64,000 nucleotides of DNA from Bacteroidota bacterium (GCA_030706405.1 JAUZOO010000002.1:253167-317166), one strand, 5' to 3'; positions 1-8,891 are shown, counted from the first letter of the stretch. Translations and numbers: made by a program. Notes: generated from the sequence alone by a model not told the origin.

Positions 1-2392
1 ATAGGTAGGAAGCTTTGTTGTTGATGTCTAAAAGGTTAAACACTTCGAGACTTACAATAAGCTCTTTAAATTTGTTAAATAAAGGCAGGGCAGAGGTAGT
101 ATTTTTGTCTTTGATGATTTTAGACAAGCCCATATCAACCCGGCGGTACGGGCCAAGTGGAAAAGTTTTATCGAACCGGTTGGAGAGGGGGGAGCTTACA
201 TGTAACGGATTGCCATACGACAGATTAAGGTGCATTTGCAGGGTTGGGTTGTTGGGCAGGTAATCCTGGAAAAACAGATTGAAATTTACAAGCTGGTCGG
301 TAGGTCGGGGATAATATCCAGGTTCTACGCGGTTGCCGTTGCTGTCGATATAATAATCATCTTTTTGATTTTCTTCGGTCTGCATCAGCGAAAGACTGGC
401 CCACGATTCAACGCCTGGCACAAACTCGCCGTTAAGCTTCATGTCTATTCCTTTGGCATAGCCACTTGCATTATTTTTGGCCGTATAACGGATGCGGAGA
501 TTGTCAACTTTGTAAGGAATGAGGTTGTCCATATATTTATAATAGACTTCAGAAGTGAGGATAAACGGACGGTCCCAGATTTTCAAGGTGTAGTCGCTAC
601 CCATTACAAAATGTAGGCTTTTTTGAGCTTTAATATCAGGATTTAACACGCCGTGAAAATCGCGCATCTCTTTATAAAACGGAGGTTGATAGTATACGCC
701 GGCAGCCAGGCGAAATATGATGTCGCGCTTCCATGGAGGTTTCATCGAAAACCGTACACGGGGACTTACCAACAGCTGAGTATTGTAATTCCAATAGTTA
801 AACCGTACTCCGCTGTTTAGTGCATAACGGGTTTCGCCACCGGAGAACTGCCAGGTATCCTGAACGTAGCCCGAAACCCGAAAAGAGTTTACCCGATTGG
901 CAGTACTGGCAACATCCTGCAGGTTAATGACCGATGGCGAATAAGGCTGCGAATAACCGGCCGAATCAATCAACGTCCATTCGCTCAGCCTGTCTTTAAT
1001 ATGCTCCTGTTTGTATTCGAGCGACCAGCGAAGGGTGTTCCTGTTTTTGTTAAATATGCCTATGTGGGCAGCTGACCATGTGTTAACCCACAGATAGTTA
1101 CGGGCATGATTGAGCATTCCGCCAACCCCGAGGTTTAAAAGGCTGTCGCCATAAGTTGTTGAGCCGGCTGTATTATCCAGTTCGTTAATGAGGTATTGCC
1201 CTTCAATGTCGAAAGTTTCTTGTTCATAAGCCGAATAGCCAGAGGTGACGAGTTTGAGTGCAAGGGATTCAACCGGCCTGTAGTTAACGGTAAAAGCGCC
1301 GAGCGCCGAGCGGTATTTGTCGCGTTCCTGTCCATCGTAATATATTTTCAGATTATACATCTGGCTGATGGTTCCAAAGGTTGTGGAACGCGATTCGGGT
1401 ACAAACCGATAGTCATTTTGAGCATAGTTTCCCAAAAAGCTAAATTCCATTTTTTTAGAGGCTTGCCATGTGAGAAGGGTTTGAATGTCGGTAAACGACG
1501 GTTGGTATTCGCCGTTTGTTTCCAATGTGTTAAGCAGGTATCGTGAGGTTTTGTACCGAACGCCGGTAATGTGGGTGAACTTGCCATTCTTTGAAGCTCC
1601 TTCGGCCGTAATCCCTCCGCCTAATAGCCCGGCAGTTACGATATATTGTGCAGCTGACGGTTTCCGGTACGAGACATCCAGTACCGACGACATTTTATCG
1701 CCATATCTTGATTCAAACCCACCCGCCGAGAATCGCACCGATGAAACCATATCAGGATTGATGAAGCTTAGTCCTTCCTGTTGCCCCGAGCGGATTAGAA
1801 ACGGGCGGATGATCTCCACATCGTTCACGTAAACAAGGTTCTCGTCAAAATTACCGCCCCGCACCGAGTATTGCGAACTAAGTTCGTTCGACGACGAAAC
1901 TCCCGGCAAGGTCTTTATTAACGACTCAAAGCTGCCGTTGGTATTCGGCAATTGGTTGAAATTTTTCACTTCAACGTTATTGGGATTTGCTAACCGGTCG
2001 GATTCTCCGATTACCGTAACCTCGCGGATGGATTTTACATCGAATATCAGGGTTTCGTTCATCAAAACCGTTTCACCGGGGTTTAGCCGAAGCTGTTTTT
2101 TTACCGATTGATAACCAACACACGATAACGTAATGGTAACAGACTGTCGGGCAGATAGCCTGAGCTTAAAATAACCGCTGTCGTTGGTTGTTGCTAATAA
2201 GCCAACCCCATCAAGCGATACAGATACTGCCGGAACCGGCTTGTGGTTTGCATTTCTAATGGTTCCTTGTATATAGCCGTCAGTTTGGGCAAAAAGGAAA
2301 TTTGAGGATAACATATTTATAATCAACAGGCTGATTGTTGAAATAACGAGGATGAACCGGGAAGTATTTTTGCTGAGAAATAATGCTTGCAT
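1..2392 (-). CDS. TonB-dependent outer-membrane receptor, partial (C-terminus outside window)
   Basis: The minus-strand frame is open from an ATG at 2392 to the window edge (about 797 codons), so only the last strands of the barrel are missing. The N-terminus is a signal peptide (hydrophobic run ending near FAQ). Next comes a carboxypeptidase-regulatory-like beta domain (GYIQGTIRNANHKPVPAVSV), then a plug domain with YSVRGGNFDENLVYVNDVEI, where the RGG and 'N-V-E-I' signature is typical of the family. The rest is a long aromatic-rich beta barrel. It should sit in the outer membrane and import a ligand using TonB energy. The substrate cannot be told: no SusD partner is visible, and the downstream side is cut off. 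Several short plus-strand reading frames inside it are shadows. Confidence 0.93.
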   Translation of the reverse strand, partial: MQALFLSKNTSRFILVISTISLLIINMLSSNFLFAQTDGYIQGTIRNANHKPVPAVSVSLDGVGLLATTNDSGYFKLRLSARQSVTITLSCVGYQSVKKQLRLNPGETVLMNETLIFDVKSIREVTVIGESDRLANPNNVEVKNFNQLPNTNGSFESLIKTLPGVSSSNELSSQYSVRGGNFDENLVYVNDVEIIRPFLIRSGQQEGLSFINPDMVSSVRFSAGGFESRYGDKMSSVLDVSYRKPSAAQYIVTAGLLGGGITAEGASKNGKFTHITGVRYKTSRYLLNTLETNGEYQPSFTDIQTLLTWQASKKMEFSFLGNYAQNDYRFVPESRSTTFGTISQMYNLKIYYDGQERDKYRSALGAFTVNYRPVESLALKLVTSGYSAYEQETFDIEGQYLINELDNTAGSTTYGDSLLNLGVGGMLNHARNYLWVNTWSAAHIGIFNKNRNTLRWSLEYKQEHIKDRLSEWTLIDSAGYSQPYSPSVINLQDVASTANRVNSFRVSGYVQDTWQFSGGETRYALNSGVRFNYWNYNTQLLVSPRVRFSMKPPWKRDIIFRLAAGVYYQPPFYKEMRDFHGVLNPDIKAQKSLHFVMGSDYTLKIWDRPFILTSEVYYKYMDNLIPYKVDNLRIRYTAKNNASGYAKGIDMKLNGEFVPGVESWASLSLMQTEENQKDDYYIDSNGNRVEPGYYPRPTDQLVNFNLFFQDYLPNNPTLQMHLNLSYGNPLHVSSPLSNRFDKTFPLGPYRRVDMGLSKIIKDKNTTSALPLFNKFKELIVSLEVFNLLDINNKASYL

Positions 2393-2477
2393 GTTATGGT
2401 TAAAAACGTCTTATATCGAAATTTATTTGCTCGCGGGAATGCAAAAAGTAAATAAACCGATAGCAAGATTACGTACA

Positions 2478-2508
2478 TTTGCCCTGAAACGAAAATACTA
2501 TATTTTTG
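2478..2508 (+). promoter_or_regulatory. Bacteroidota-type promoter (-33 TTTG, -7 TATTTTTG)
   Basis: TTTG at 2478-2481 and TATTTTTG at 2501-2508 are separated by 19 bp, an exact fit to the Bacteroidota sigma-ABfr consensus TTTG-N19-TAnnTTTG. The next gene starts at 2539. TACATTTG at 2474-2481 is a second -7-like match, which overlaps the -33 element. Confidence 0.7.
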
Positions 2509-2538
2509 CTTGCAATTAAGCTTTAATTATTTTTTAGA

Positions 2539-2949
2539 ATGATTGAACAGCTCGAAATTACATTACCGGCCTATCGCAGAGGATTTCATCTTATAACCAG
2601 GGTCATTGAACAGTATCTTCCCTCATTGCCCGAAAAGGGATTAATCAACATCCTTATAAAACATACGTCGGCAGCGCTTACAATCAACGAAAATGCCGAC
2701 CCATCGGTGCGAACCGATTTTGAAAACGTCTTCTCAAAGCTTGTTCCCGAAAATCAAAGTTATTACACGCATACCCTCGAAGGCGCCGACGACCTTCCGG
2801 CACATATCAAAAGCTCCCTTCTGGGACAGTCGTTAACCATTCCCATCACCAACCACTGCCTCAATTTAGGCACCTGGCAGGGAATTTATCTCTGCGAATT
2901 TCGTAATTACGGCGGATCAAGGGAACTGGTGGTAACGATTTACAGTTAA
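2539..2949 (+). CDS. YjbQ / UPF0047 family protein (secondary thiamine-phosphate synthase-like)
   Basis: At 136 aa this is the usual length of the UPF0047 (YjbQ) family. Visible family blocks are HTSAALTINENADP near residue 42, EGADDLPAHIKSSLLG near 80, and LGTWQGIYLCEFRNYGG near the C-terminus. The conserved His, Asp and Glu residues lie in these blocks. Family members are small cytosolic proteins; E. coli YjbQ has weak thiamine-phosphate synthase activity, but the physiological role is unsettled. The ATG at 2539 lies 30 bp after a good promoter. No thiamine genes are nearby, so function is assigned by family only. Confidence 0.9.
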   Translation: MIEQLEITLPAYRRGFHLITRVIEQYLPSLPEKGLINILIKHTSAALTINENADPSVRTDFENVFSKLVPENQSYYTHTLEGADDLPAHIKSSLLGQSLTIPITNHCLNLGTWQGIYLCEFRNYGGSRELVVTIYS

Positions 2950-2965
2950 AAAATTGATGATTTTA

Positions 2966-3023
2966 GATTGACGAATCGTAATTCGTAACTCAATAATCGT
3001 CAATCTTAAATTGTAATTCGTAA
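2966..3023. repeat. Inverted repeat with an embedded direct repeat between genes
   Basis: GATTGACGA at 2966-2974 is inverted at 2997-3005 (TCGTCAATC). The 11-mer GTAATTCGTAA occurs twice, at 2978-2988 and 3013-3023. The gap carries no gene. The hairpin has no T-run directly after it, so it is a poor terminator for the YjbQ gene. It may be a small dispersed repeat or an operator for iorAB. Confidence 0.45.
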
Positions 3024-3063
3024 ATAAAAAACGTCAGCATATATAACAATATAATAAAGACTT

Positions 3064-4656
3064 ATGCAACAATTATTACTTGGCGATGAAGCCATTGCAC
3101 AGGGAGCCATCGATGCAGGATTATCCGGTATTTATGCCTATCCCGGTACACCTTCCACTGAAATAATGGAATACGTACAAAAGAACGACGAAGCCCGCGA
3201 GAAAGGCATCCACTGCCGTTGGTCCACCAACGAAAAAACAGCGATGGAAGCCGCCCTTGGGATGTCGTATGCCGGCAAACGTACCATGGTGTGTATGAAA
3301 CACGTGGGCTTAAATGTCGCTGCCGACCCGTTTATGAATTCGGCCCTTACCGGTGTCAATGGCGGTGTTATCATCGTCTCTGCCGACGATCCGTCAATGC
3401 ACTCCTCGCAAAACGAACAGGATTCCCGCTTCTTCGGCAAGTTTGCCATGGTGCCGGTTCTGGAGCCTTCCAGTCAGCAGGAAGCTTACGACATGGTTCA
3501 TTACGGTTTCGAACTTTCCGAGGCGTTTAAAATCCCGGTAATGATCCGTATCACAACTCGTCTGGCTCACTCGCGTACAGGTATTGCTTCTTCCAAAAAG
3601 AAGGAACAAAATCCTTTGGCACTGCCTTCCGATCCTCGCCAATTCATCCTTTTGCCGGCCATTGCAAGGATCAGGTACAAGAATTTGTTGAAAAATCAGG
3701 CAGGTTTGGAAGATAAATCTTTCGATTCTGATTTTAACAAGTTTATCGATGGCGAAGACAAGTCGTTTGGAATTATCGCCAGCGGCATCGCCTATAATTA
3801 TGTGATGGAAAATGCGCAGGATGGAAAGGTGAAGAACCCCATCCTTAAAATAGCGCAATATCCCGTTCCCAAGAAATTGATCGACAAGATTTCGTTGCAG
3901 TGCAAAACCCTTTTGGTGCTTGAGGAAGGCTATCCGTTTATCGAGGAACAGCTCACCGGGCTTATCGAAAACGGTTATACCATCAAAGGACGTTTGAGCG
4001 GCGATGTACCGCGCGACGGAGAACTCAATCCTAATATCGTGGCCAAAGCCCTGGGATTAGCCGTTCCCGAAACCGTTGCAACACCTGCCATCGTGGTAAA
4101 CCGTCCGCCTGCATTGTGCAAAGGATGCAGCCATATCGACACTTACTTGGCGCTTAACGAAGCCATGCAGAAATATGACGGAAACCGTATTTTTTCCGAT
4201 ATCGGTTGCTATACCCTTGGCGCTTTGCCTCCGTTCAATTCCATCAACACCTGCGTGGATATGGGCGCTTCCATCACCATGGCCAAAGGCGCTTCGGATG
4301 CCGGTTTAACGCCGTCCATTGCCGTGATTGGCGATTCAACGTTTACCCATTCGGGGATGACCGGTTTGCTTGATGCTGTATTGGAAAATACACCTATTAC
4401 AGTCATCATTTCCGACAACGAAACTACCGGTATGACCGGTGGACAGACTTCGGCAGCTACGGGACGTCTCGAAAAGATTTGCCTCGGTCTTGGAGTAGAG
4501 CGCGAACATCTTAAAGTGATTCTTCCATTAAAGAAGAACCACGAAGAGAATGTCCGCATCATGGCTGAGGAACTCGCATATCAGGGACTTTCGGTAATTA
4601 TTTCGCAACGTGAGTGCATCCAGACGGCTGCCCGCAGAAAAAGATCGTCAATTTAA
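3064..4656 (+). CDS. iorA: Indolepyruvate:ferredoxin oxidoreductase alpha subunit, form without C-terminal ferredoxin domain
   Basis: This 530-aa subunit is the thiamine-diphosphate-dependent part of the enzyme that oxidatively decarboxylates aryl pyruvates (from Trp, Phe, Tyr) to aryl-acyl-CoA with reduction of ferredoxin. The N-terminal half holds the pyrimidine-binding domain (GDEAIAQGAIDAGLSGIYAY, then YPGTPSTE). The family signature RPPALCKGCSH is near residue 350. The ThDP/Mg site GDSTFTHSGMTG followed by IISDNETTGMTGG begins near residue 420. The protein ends about 110 residues later with no CxxCxxCxxxCP clusters, whereas the classical archaeal alpha subunit continues into a two-cluster ferredoxin domain. 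It is followed 36 bp later by iorB. Confidence 0.92.
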   Translation: MQQLLLGDEAIAQGAIDAGLSGIYAYPGTPSTEIMEYVQKNDEAREKGIHCRWSTNEKTAMEAALGMSYAGKRTMVCMKHVGLNVAADPFMNSALTGVNGGVIIVSADDPSMHSSQNEQDSRFFGKFAMVPVLEPSSQQEAYDMVHYGFELSEAFKIPVMIRITTRLAHSRTGIASSKKKEQNPLALPSDPRQFILLPAIARIRYKNLLKNQAGLEDKSFDSDFNKFIDGEDKSFGIIASGIAYNYVMENAQDGKVKNPILKIAQYPVPKKLIDKISLQCKTLLVLEEGYPFIEEQLTGLIENGYTIKGRLSGDVPRDGELNPNIVAKALGLAVPETVATPAIVVNRPPALCKGCSHIDTYLALNEAMQKYDGNRIFSDIGCYTLGALPPFNSINTCVDMGASITMAKGASDAGLTPSIAVIGDSTFTHSGMTGLLDAVLENTPITVIISDNETTGMTGGQTSAATGRLEKICLGLGVEREHLKVILPLKKNHEENVRIMAEELAYQGLSVIISQRECIQTAARRKRSSI

Positions 4657-4692
4657 TTAACTTGTCCGGAAGGACTTTAGCTTATTCACATC

Positions 4693-5274
4693 ATGAAAAC
4701 AGACATTATACTTGCAGGCGTAGGCGGACAGGGTATTTTATCCATTGCCGCGGTAATTGGTCAGGCTGCGTTGTTAAATAATTTGTATATCAAACAGTCC
4801 GAAGTGCACGGCATGAGCCAACGCGGGGGCGAAGTGATGTCGCACCTTCGTATTTCGTCCAATCCCGTGGCTTCCGACCTTATTCCTTTTGGCGCCGCCG
4901 ATTTGATTATCGCAGTTGAACCTATGGAATCGCTTCGCTACCTGAATTATCTTTCGCCGGAAGGTTGGTTGGTGACTAATACCAAACCATTCGAAAATAT
5001 CAGCAATTATCCCGATTTCGACAAGATTATCGATGCCATTAAAGAATTACCCCGCCGGGTGTTTATCGATGCCGATGAAACGGCTCATGAGATTGGTTCG
5101 GTAAGAGCTTCGAACATGGTGATGCTTGGAGCTTCGGTGCCTTTCCTGAAACTTTCGTCCGAATCAGTGGAGGAAGGCATTCGCCTGATCTTCGGCTCCA
5201 AAGGCGAACAAGTGGTCGACCAGAACCTCCAAGCCGTAAAAGCCGGTATGGAAGCTGCCAAAGCGGTACTTTAA
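4693..5274 (+). CDS. iorB: Indolepyruvate:ferredoxin oxidoreductase beta subunit
   Basis: This 193-aa protein is the gamma-type (catalytic-core) subunit of the 2-oxoacid:ferredoxin oxidoreductase family. It begins with the family's DIILAGVGGQGILS nucleotide-like loop and continues with SEVHGMSQRGGEVMSHLR, a hallmark of IorB. The length is normal. It is co-oriented with iorA, with a 36-bp gap, and is followed by a strong terminator, so iorAB form a two-gene operon. The pair would let the cell ferment aromatic amino acids or, in reverse, assimilate aryl acids; direction cannot be read from sequence. Confidence 0.93.
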   Translation: MKTDIILAGVGGQGILSIAAVIGQAALLNNLYIKQSEVHGMSQRGGEVMSHLRISSNPVASDLIPFGAADLIIAVEPMESLRYLNYLSPEGWLVTNTKPFENISNYPDFDKIIDAIKELPRRVFIDADETAHEIGSVRASNMVMLGASVPFLKLSSESVEEGIRLIFGSKGEQVVDQNLQAVKAGMEAAKAVL

Positions 5275-5296
5275 TATTTAAGGGTAAAATAGACAA

Positions 5297-5336
5297 AGGT
5301 CTGACAGATTTTTAAAACCTGTCAGACCTTTTTTTT
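5297..5336 (+). terminator. Rho-independent terminator of iorAB
   Basis: AGGTCTGACAG at 5297-5307 pairs with CTGTCAGACCT at 5319-5329 across an A/T loop and is followed by a run of eight T. It lies 23 bp after the iorB stop codon. Confidence 0.9.
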
Positions 5337-5438
5337 ATAAGCTGCATGGCAGGTGCAACGCCGGGCAAAATAAATTTATGGTTCCTGATTAATCCGGGGT
5401 AGGCATGGGTTACAAATTTATTAGCGGTATGTGCATTT

Positions 5439-6005
5439 TTAATATTTATCAATCTGTAAATCCTTTCTCATCTCTGCAATTATAGTATCTTCCAAATCCT
5501 TGAATGGATGATTTGTCTTAAACTTATTGCCAGATTCAAAAAATTTGTTCAATAATTCAATTCGCTTATCGTTTGGTATGCCTTGAGTATTTTGTAAGGA
5601 GTTATGCATGAAGAAATCGTCAAAACATCCTTGTAATTCATTTACAATTGTCTTTAAATTACAAATCATATTTTTAGATAAATAAGGTTGATTTACTAGA
5701 TAATATGAAATAAACACATTAAAATCGGTCTTAATCTCATAACCCATCTCTTGTTGTCCTAAATATTGATATTTTTGAATCTTTATTTTTAGTTCAAATA
5801 CCTTTTGAAGTAAACCTTTGTAAATTTCAATCTTCTCTTTAAAGACACCGGAATAAGAAACCTTATGTCTTTCAATTGATTTATCAATCTGGCCTTTAAT
5901 AATCCAATAAAATATCATATTGCCAATAATGGCAATCAATCCAGGTATTATTAATTTAAAAATTTCAAGTGTTTTACAATCCATAGGTATCATTTTATTT
6001 TGCAT
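5439..6005 (-). CDS. Hypothetical single-span membrane protein
   Basis: The frame is open from a TTG at 6071, but the first ATG is at 6005 (others at 5993 and 5984), giving about 188 aa. Near the N-terminus is one hydrophobic segment (IFKLIIPGLIAIIGNMIFYW), followed by a long charged, probably helical, cytosolic region rich in Lys, Gln and Ile. I do not recognise a family. The general plan (N-terminal anchor and helical tail) resembles the many small 'DUF' proteins seen in accessory DNA. It is clearly more AT-rich than iorAB and DUF4301 on either side and stands alone next to a repeat patch, which suggests acquired DNA. Confidence 0.65.
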   Translation of the reverse strand: MQNKMIPMDCKTLEIFKLIIPGLIAIIGNMIFYWIIKGQIDKSIERHKVSYSGVFKEKIEIYKGLLQKVFELKIKIQKYQYLGQQEMGYEIKTDFNVFISYYLVNQPYLSKNMICNLKTIVNELQGCFDDFFMHNSLQNTQGIPNDKRIELLNKFFESGNKFKTNHPFKDLEDTIIAEMRKDLQIDKY

Positions 6006-6130
6006 TGTTGCCCAACATCTCTCCAATAATGGTAACTCCTGCCATTTCAAAATGTTTAAACTTTGTACCAAAGTAATAAATTTTCAACACTTCTTATCCA
6101 TTTAGTCTGTTTAGGGGCAGGATTTATCAT

Positions 6131-6444
6131 AGCGAACGCCCTTTTACACTTTCGTGAAGCCCATTTAGCCAAGTCAAAGGATAAAGTCAGCACACGATAT
6201 GATAAAAAGGTCGTGACGAACGCCCTTTTGGATACTTTTTGCATCCTCTTTGTCACATCGAGTGACAAAGAGGATGTCGGTTGAGACAAAAAGGTCACGA
6301 AAGATGTTTAATTGAACTCTCGCGACGACCTTTTTGTCACAACGAGGGTCTAAAAGGTCAAGTGAAGTGACAAAGAGGTCGGTCGCCACGTCGGCTTGAA
6401 CACAAAATATGTCCAATAGACCGTTCGCTGTGACAAATTTGTCA
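6131..6444. repeat. Patch of degenerate inverted and direct repeats around GTGACAAAnAGG
   Basis: Within about 310 bp the core GTGACAAAGAGG / GACAAAAAGGTC recurs in both orientations: at 6201-6218, a perfect 15-bp hairpin 6242-6256/6262-6276, 6283-6297, 6327-6340 (inverted), 6350-6360, 6367-6387, and a perfect 14-bp palindrome TGACAAATTTGTCA at 6431-6444. CGAACGCCCTTTT also occurs twice, at 6133-6145 and 6217-6229. Frames crossing this patch are open on both strands but are made of the repeats and look non-coding. There are no flanking target duplications or transposase. It may be the remains of a repeat element or a set of protein-binding sites. Confidence 0.6.
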
Positions 6445-6578
6445 AGTCTTTGGGTGATTTGAACAGGCAGGGGACAAATGAGCTGTTTTTGTTAAACAAA
6501 AAGTCTAAGATTGTTCATTTTTATTTTGCATAGACGAACTTTTTGTTAATTTTAAAACATAAACCAAACCTAACGTTT

Positions 6579-8099
6579 ATGTTATCAAAAACAGACATTG
6601 ACCAACTCGAAACAAAAGGTATCACTATCGATCAGCTAAACCAGCAGATAAAAAGTTTTAAAACAGGCTTTCCGTGGTTAAACGTTATCGCTCCGGCTAC
6701 TCCCGGCAATGGGATAAATGTTTATGACCCTGTCGAAATTGAGGCGCTGGCTTCCGGTTTTGACCCTTCAAAAAATCAAACTAAAATTGTAAAGTTTGTG
6801 CCGGCATCGGGAGCTGCAACCCGCATGTTTAAATCGCTTTTCGAACAACTGCTCAAACCGGCCGGAAGTGAAGTGTTAACCGATGTACAGCAGGTAATCT
6901 CAAATCTCGAATCGTTTGCTTTTTACGACGATTTAGTTACAGTACTCGATAAAAAAGGCCTTTGCCTGGCAAAACTTCTGGAAGAAGGTAAATACAATAA
7001 GATAATAGCGTTTATTCTTGAAGATGTGGGCTTAAATTATGGCAACCTGCCCAAAGGATTGTTGAAATTCCACAGTTATCCCGTCGAACGTCGCACGCCG
7101 GTTGAAGAACATCTGGTTGAAGGTGCTCTTTATTCCCAAAATGCCGATGGTTCGGTAAACATCCATTTTACCGTATCGCCCGAGCATCTCGAAGGTTTTA
7201 AGCAGCTCATTGAAGAGGTAAAGGATACTTACGAAGCACGTTTTAACGTTCGTTATAACATCAGTTTTTCCGTACAGAAATCATCCACCGATACCCTGGC
7301 CGTTGATGCCGACAACCAGCCATTTCGCGACAGCGACGGTTCCCTGTTATTTCGTCCGGGAGGCCACGGCGCCCTTATCGATAACCTTAACGATCTCGAT
7401 GCCGGAATAATTTTTATCAAAAACATCGATAATGTTGTTCCCGACAGGCTTAAAGACGAAACCGTAAGATATAAAAAGGCACTCGCCGGCTTGCTGTTTA
7501 AAATACAGTATCAGGTGTTTAAATATTTAGAATATCTTGATAATGAATTAAATTTAAATGATGCTGTATTGGCCGAAATGGTTACATTTACGGAGTCTCA
7601 GCTGGGGTATAAGTTTGCACCGATGTTTGCACAACTTTCAGCAGAAAAGCGTAAAGAGGCTTTAATTCAGGTTCTAAATCGGCCTATCCGCATTTGCGGC
7701 ATGGTTAAGAATACCGGCGAGCCCGGTGGCGGACCTTTCTGGATTGAAAATGCCGATGGCTCGAAGTCGTTGCAGATTTTGGAAAGTTCGCAGTTTAACC
7801 TTTCGGACGAAAACCAGAAGAAAGTGTTTAAAAGTGCCTCGCACTTTAACCCGGTAGATTTGGTTATTTCAACCCATAATTATAAAGGGGAGAAATTCGA
7901 TTTAATGCAGTATCGCGATCCTCAAACAGGGTTTATCTCCGAGAAAACCAAGGACGGTCGTAAGCTTAAAGCTCTCGAGCTCCCCGGTTTGTGGAACGGG
8001 GCCATGGCATTTTGGAACACGGCTTTTGTGGAAGTTCCCGGAATTACCTTTAACCCGGTAAAATCGGTTAACGACCTGTTAAGACCCGAACACCGGTAA
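6579..8099 (+). CDS. DUF4301 family protein
   Basis: This is a 506-aa cytosolic protein that I recognise as the DUF4301 family, found mainly in Bacteroidota and of unknown function. Visible family blocks are KIVKFVPASGAATRMFKSL near residue 70, VEGALYSQN, RPGGHGALIDNLNDLDAGII in the middle, GEPGGGPFW, and SHFNPVDLVIS near the end. The PASGAATRMFK and GGHGALI loops look like nucleotide or sugar-nucleotide binding loops, which fits suggestions of a nucleotidyltransferase-like fold, but this is inference. The frame is open back to a TTG at 6543; I chose the ATG at 6579, which starts with the usual MLSKTDIDQL. No pathway partner is adjacent. Confidence 0.88.
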   Translation: MLSKTDIDQLETKGITIDQLNQQIKSFKTGFPWLNVIAPATPGNGINVYDPVEIEALASGFDPSKNQTKIVKFVPASGAATRMFKSLFEQLLKPAGSEVLTDVQQVISNLESFAFYDDLVTVLDKKGLCLAKLLEEGKYNKIIAFILEDVGLNYGNLPKGLLKFHSYPVERRTPVEEHLVEGALYSQNADGSVNIHFTVSPEHLEGFKQLIEEVKDTYEARFNVRYNISFSVQKSSTDTLAVDADNQPFRDSDGSLLFRPGGHGALIDNLNDLDAGIIFIKNIDNVVPDRLKDETVRYKKALAGLLFKIQYQVFKYLEYLDNELNLNDAVLAEMVTFTESQLGYKFAPMFAQLSAEKRKEALIQVLNRPIRICGMVKNTGEPGGGPFWIENADGSKSLQILESSQFNLSDENQKKVFKSASHFNPVDLVISTHNYKGEKFDLMQYRDPQTGFISEKTKDGRKLKALELPGLWNGAMAFWNTAFVEVPGITFNPVKSVNDLLRPEHR

Positions 8100-8104
8100 T
8101 GGTA

Positions 8105-8135
8105 ATGTTAAGTTAACATTATATTAACTTAACAT
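8105..8135 (+). promoter_or_regulatory. TTAAC dyad / tandem-repeat operator, Pho-box-like
   Basis: ATGTTAAGTTAA (8105-8116) is perfectly inverted as TTAACTTAACAT (8124-8135) around a 7-bp spacer. Read in one direction it also gives TTAACA-N5-TTAACT with an 11-bp period (8113 and 8124), the arrangement bound by OmpR/PhoB-family regulators (for example the Bacillus PhoP box). It lies 49 bp before the response-regulator gene at 8184, so autoregulation is likely (inference). Confidence 0.5.
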
Positions 8136-8183
8136 ATATTCAATCTTTTATAAATTTAGCCATTCGTAATATAAATTTCAGAT

Positions 8184-8891
8184 ATGGATAAAAACTACAC
8201 GATTCTCCTTGTTGATGATGAACCAGATATTCTTGAATTTCTTACCTATAACCTTAAAAAAGAAGGTTATATAGTATATCAGGCCCAAACCGGCAAGGAA
8301 GCCGTTAAAATTGCCAAGGAAATTATCCCACATCTGATATTGCTTGATGTTATGATGCCCGAAATGGACGGCGTGGAAACCTGCGAGGAGCTTCGAACTT
8401 ATCCCGAACTTCAGCACTGTATAATTGCTTTCCTTACTGCCCGTTCTGAGGATTATTCGCAAATTGCAGGTTTTGAGGCCGGAGCCGACGATTATATCGC
8501 CAAACCCATAAAACCTAAGGTTCTGCAAAGCCGGATAAAGGCTTTACTTAAACGCTACGATGCTCATATCCCAATAGTTTCGGAAAGCGGAGATAGTTCG
8601 GAGGCGACCAAATCACCCGGCAAAGAACTGGTTATAGATAAAGACCGTTATCTTGTCATTCGGGGGAAAGAAGAGTTTGTTCTTCCCAAAAAGGAGTTTG
8701 AATTGCTTGCATTACTGTTGTCTAAACCCGACAAGGTTTTTACCCGCGAGGACATTTTTCAGTCTGTTTGGGGCGATAATATTATTGTTGGCGACCGTAC
8801 CATCGATGTGCACATTCGTAAACTGCGAGAAAAAATTGGTGAGAATTATATTAAAACAATCAAAGGTGTAGGATATAAATATACTGAATAA
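8184..8891 (+). CDS. OmpR/PhoB-family response regulator
   Basis: This 235-aa protein has a receiver domain at residues 1-120. The acidic pair is in ILLVDDEPD, the phospho-acceptor Asp in HLILLDVMMPEMDG, the switch Thr in FLTARSED, and the conserved Lys in DDYIAKPIKP. A winged-helix DNA-binding domain follows at about 140-235 (ELVIDKDRYLVI, then GDRTIDVHIRKLREKIGENY and TIKGVGYKY). It should bind tandem direct repeats as a phosphorylated dimer. No sensor kinase is adjacent, so the partner lies elsewhere. The TTAAC dyad directly upstream is its most likely target, and a phosphate-type (PhoB-like) role is possible but unproven. Confidence 0.93.
   Translation: MDKNYTILLVDDEPDILEFLTYNLKKEGYIVYQAQTGKEAVKIAKEIIPHLILLDVMMPEMDGVETCEELRTYPELQHCIIAFLTARSEDYSQIAGFEAGADDYIAKPIKPKVLQSRIKALLKRYDAHIPIVSESGDSSEATKSPGKELVIDKDRYLVIRGKEEFVLPKKEFELLALLLSKPDKVFTREDIFQSVWGDNIIVGDRTIDVHIRKLREKIGENYIKTIKGVGYKYTE

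Noticed and set aside
230-1832. Several plus-strand open frames of 115-128 codons inside the TonB receptor region
   Set aside because: They lie antisense to a continuous, well-supported receptor frame and show no protein family features.
6056-6416. Open frames on both strands across the repeat patch (73-80 codons)
   Set aside because: Their sequences are translations of the repeated DNA unit itself and show no folded-protein pattern.
5439-6578. Insertion sequence in the AT-rich island
   Set aside because: No transposase motif, terminal inverted repeats or target duplication could be found.
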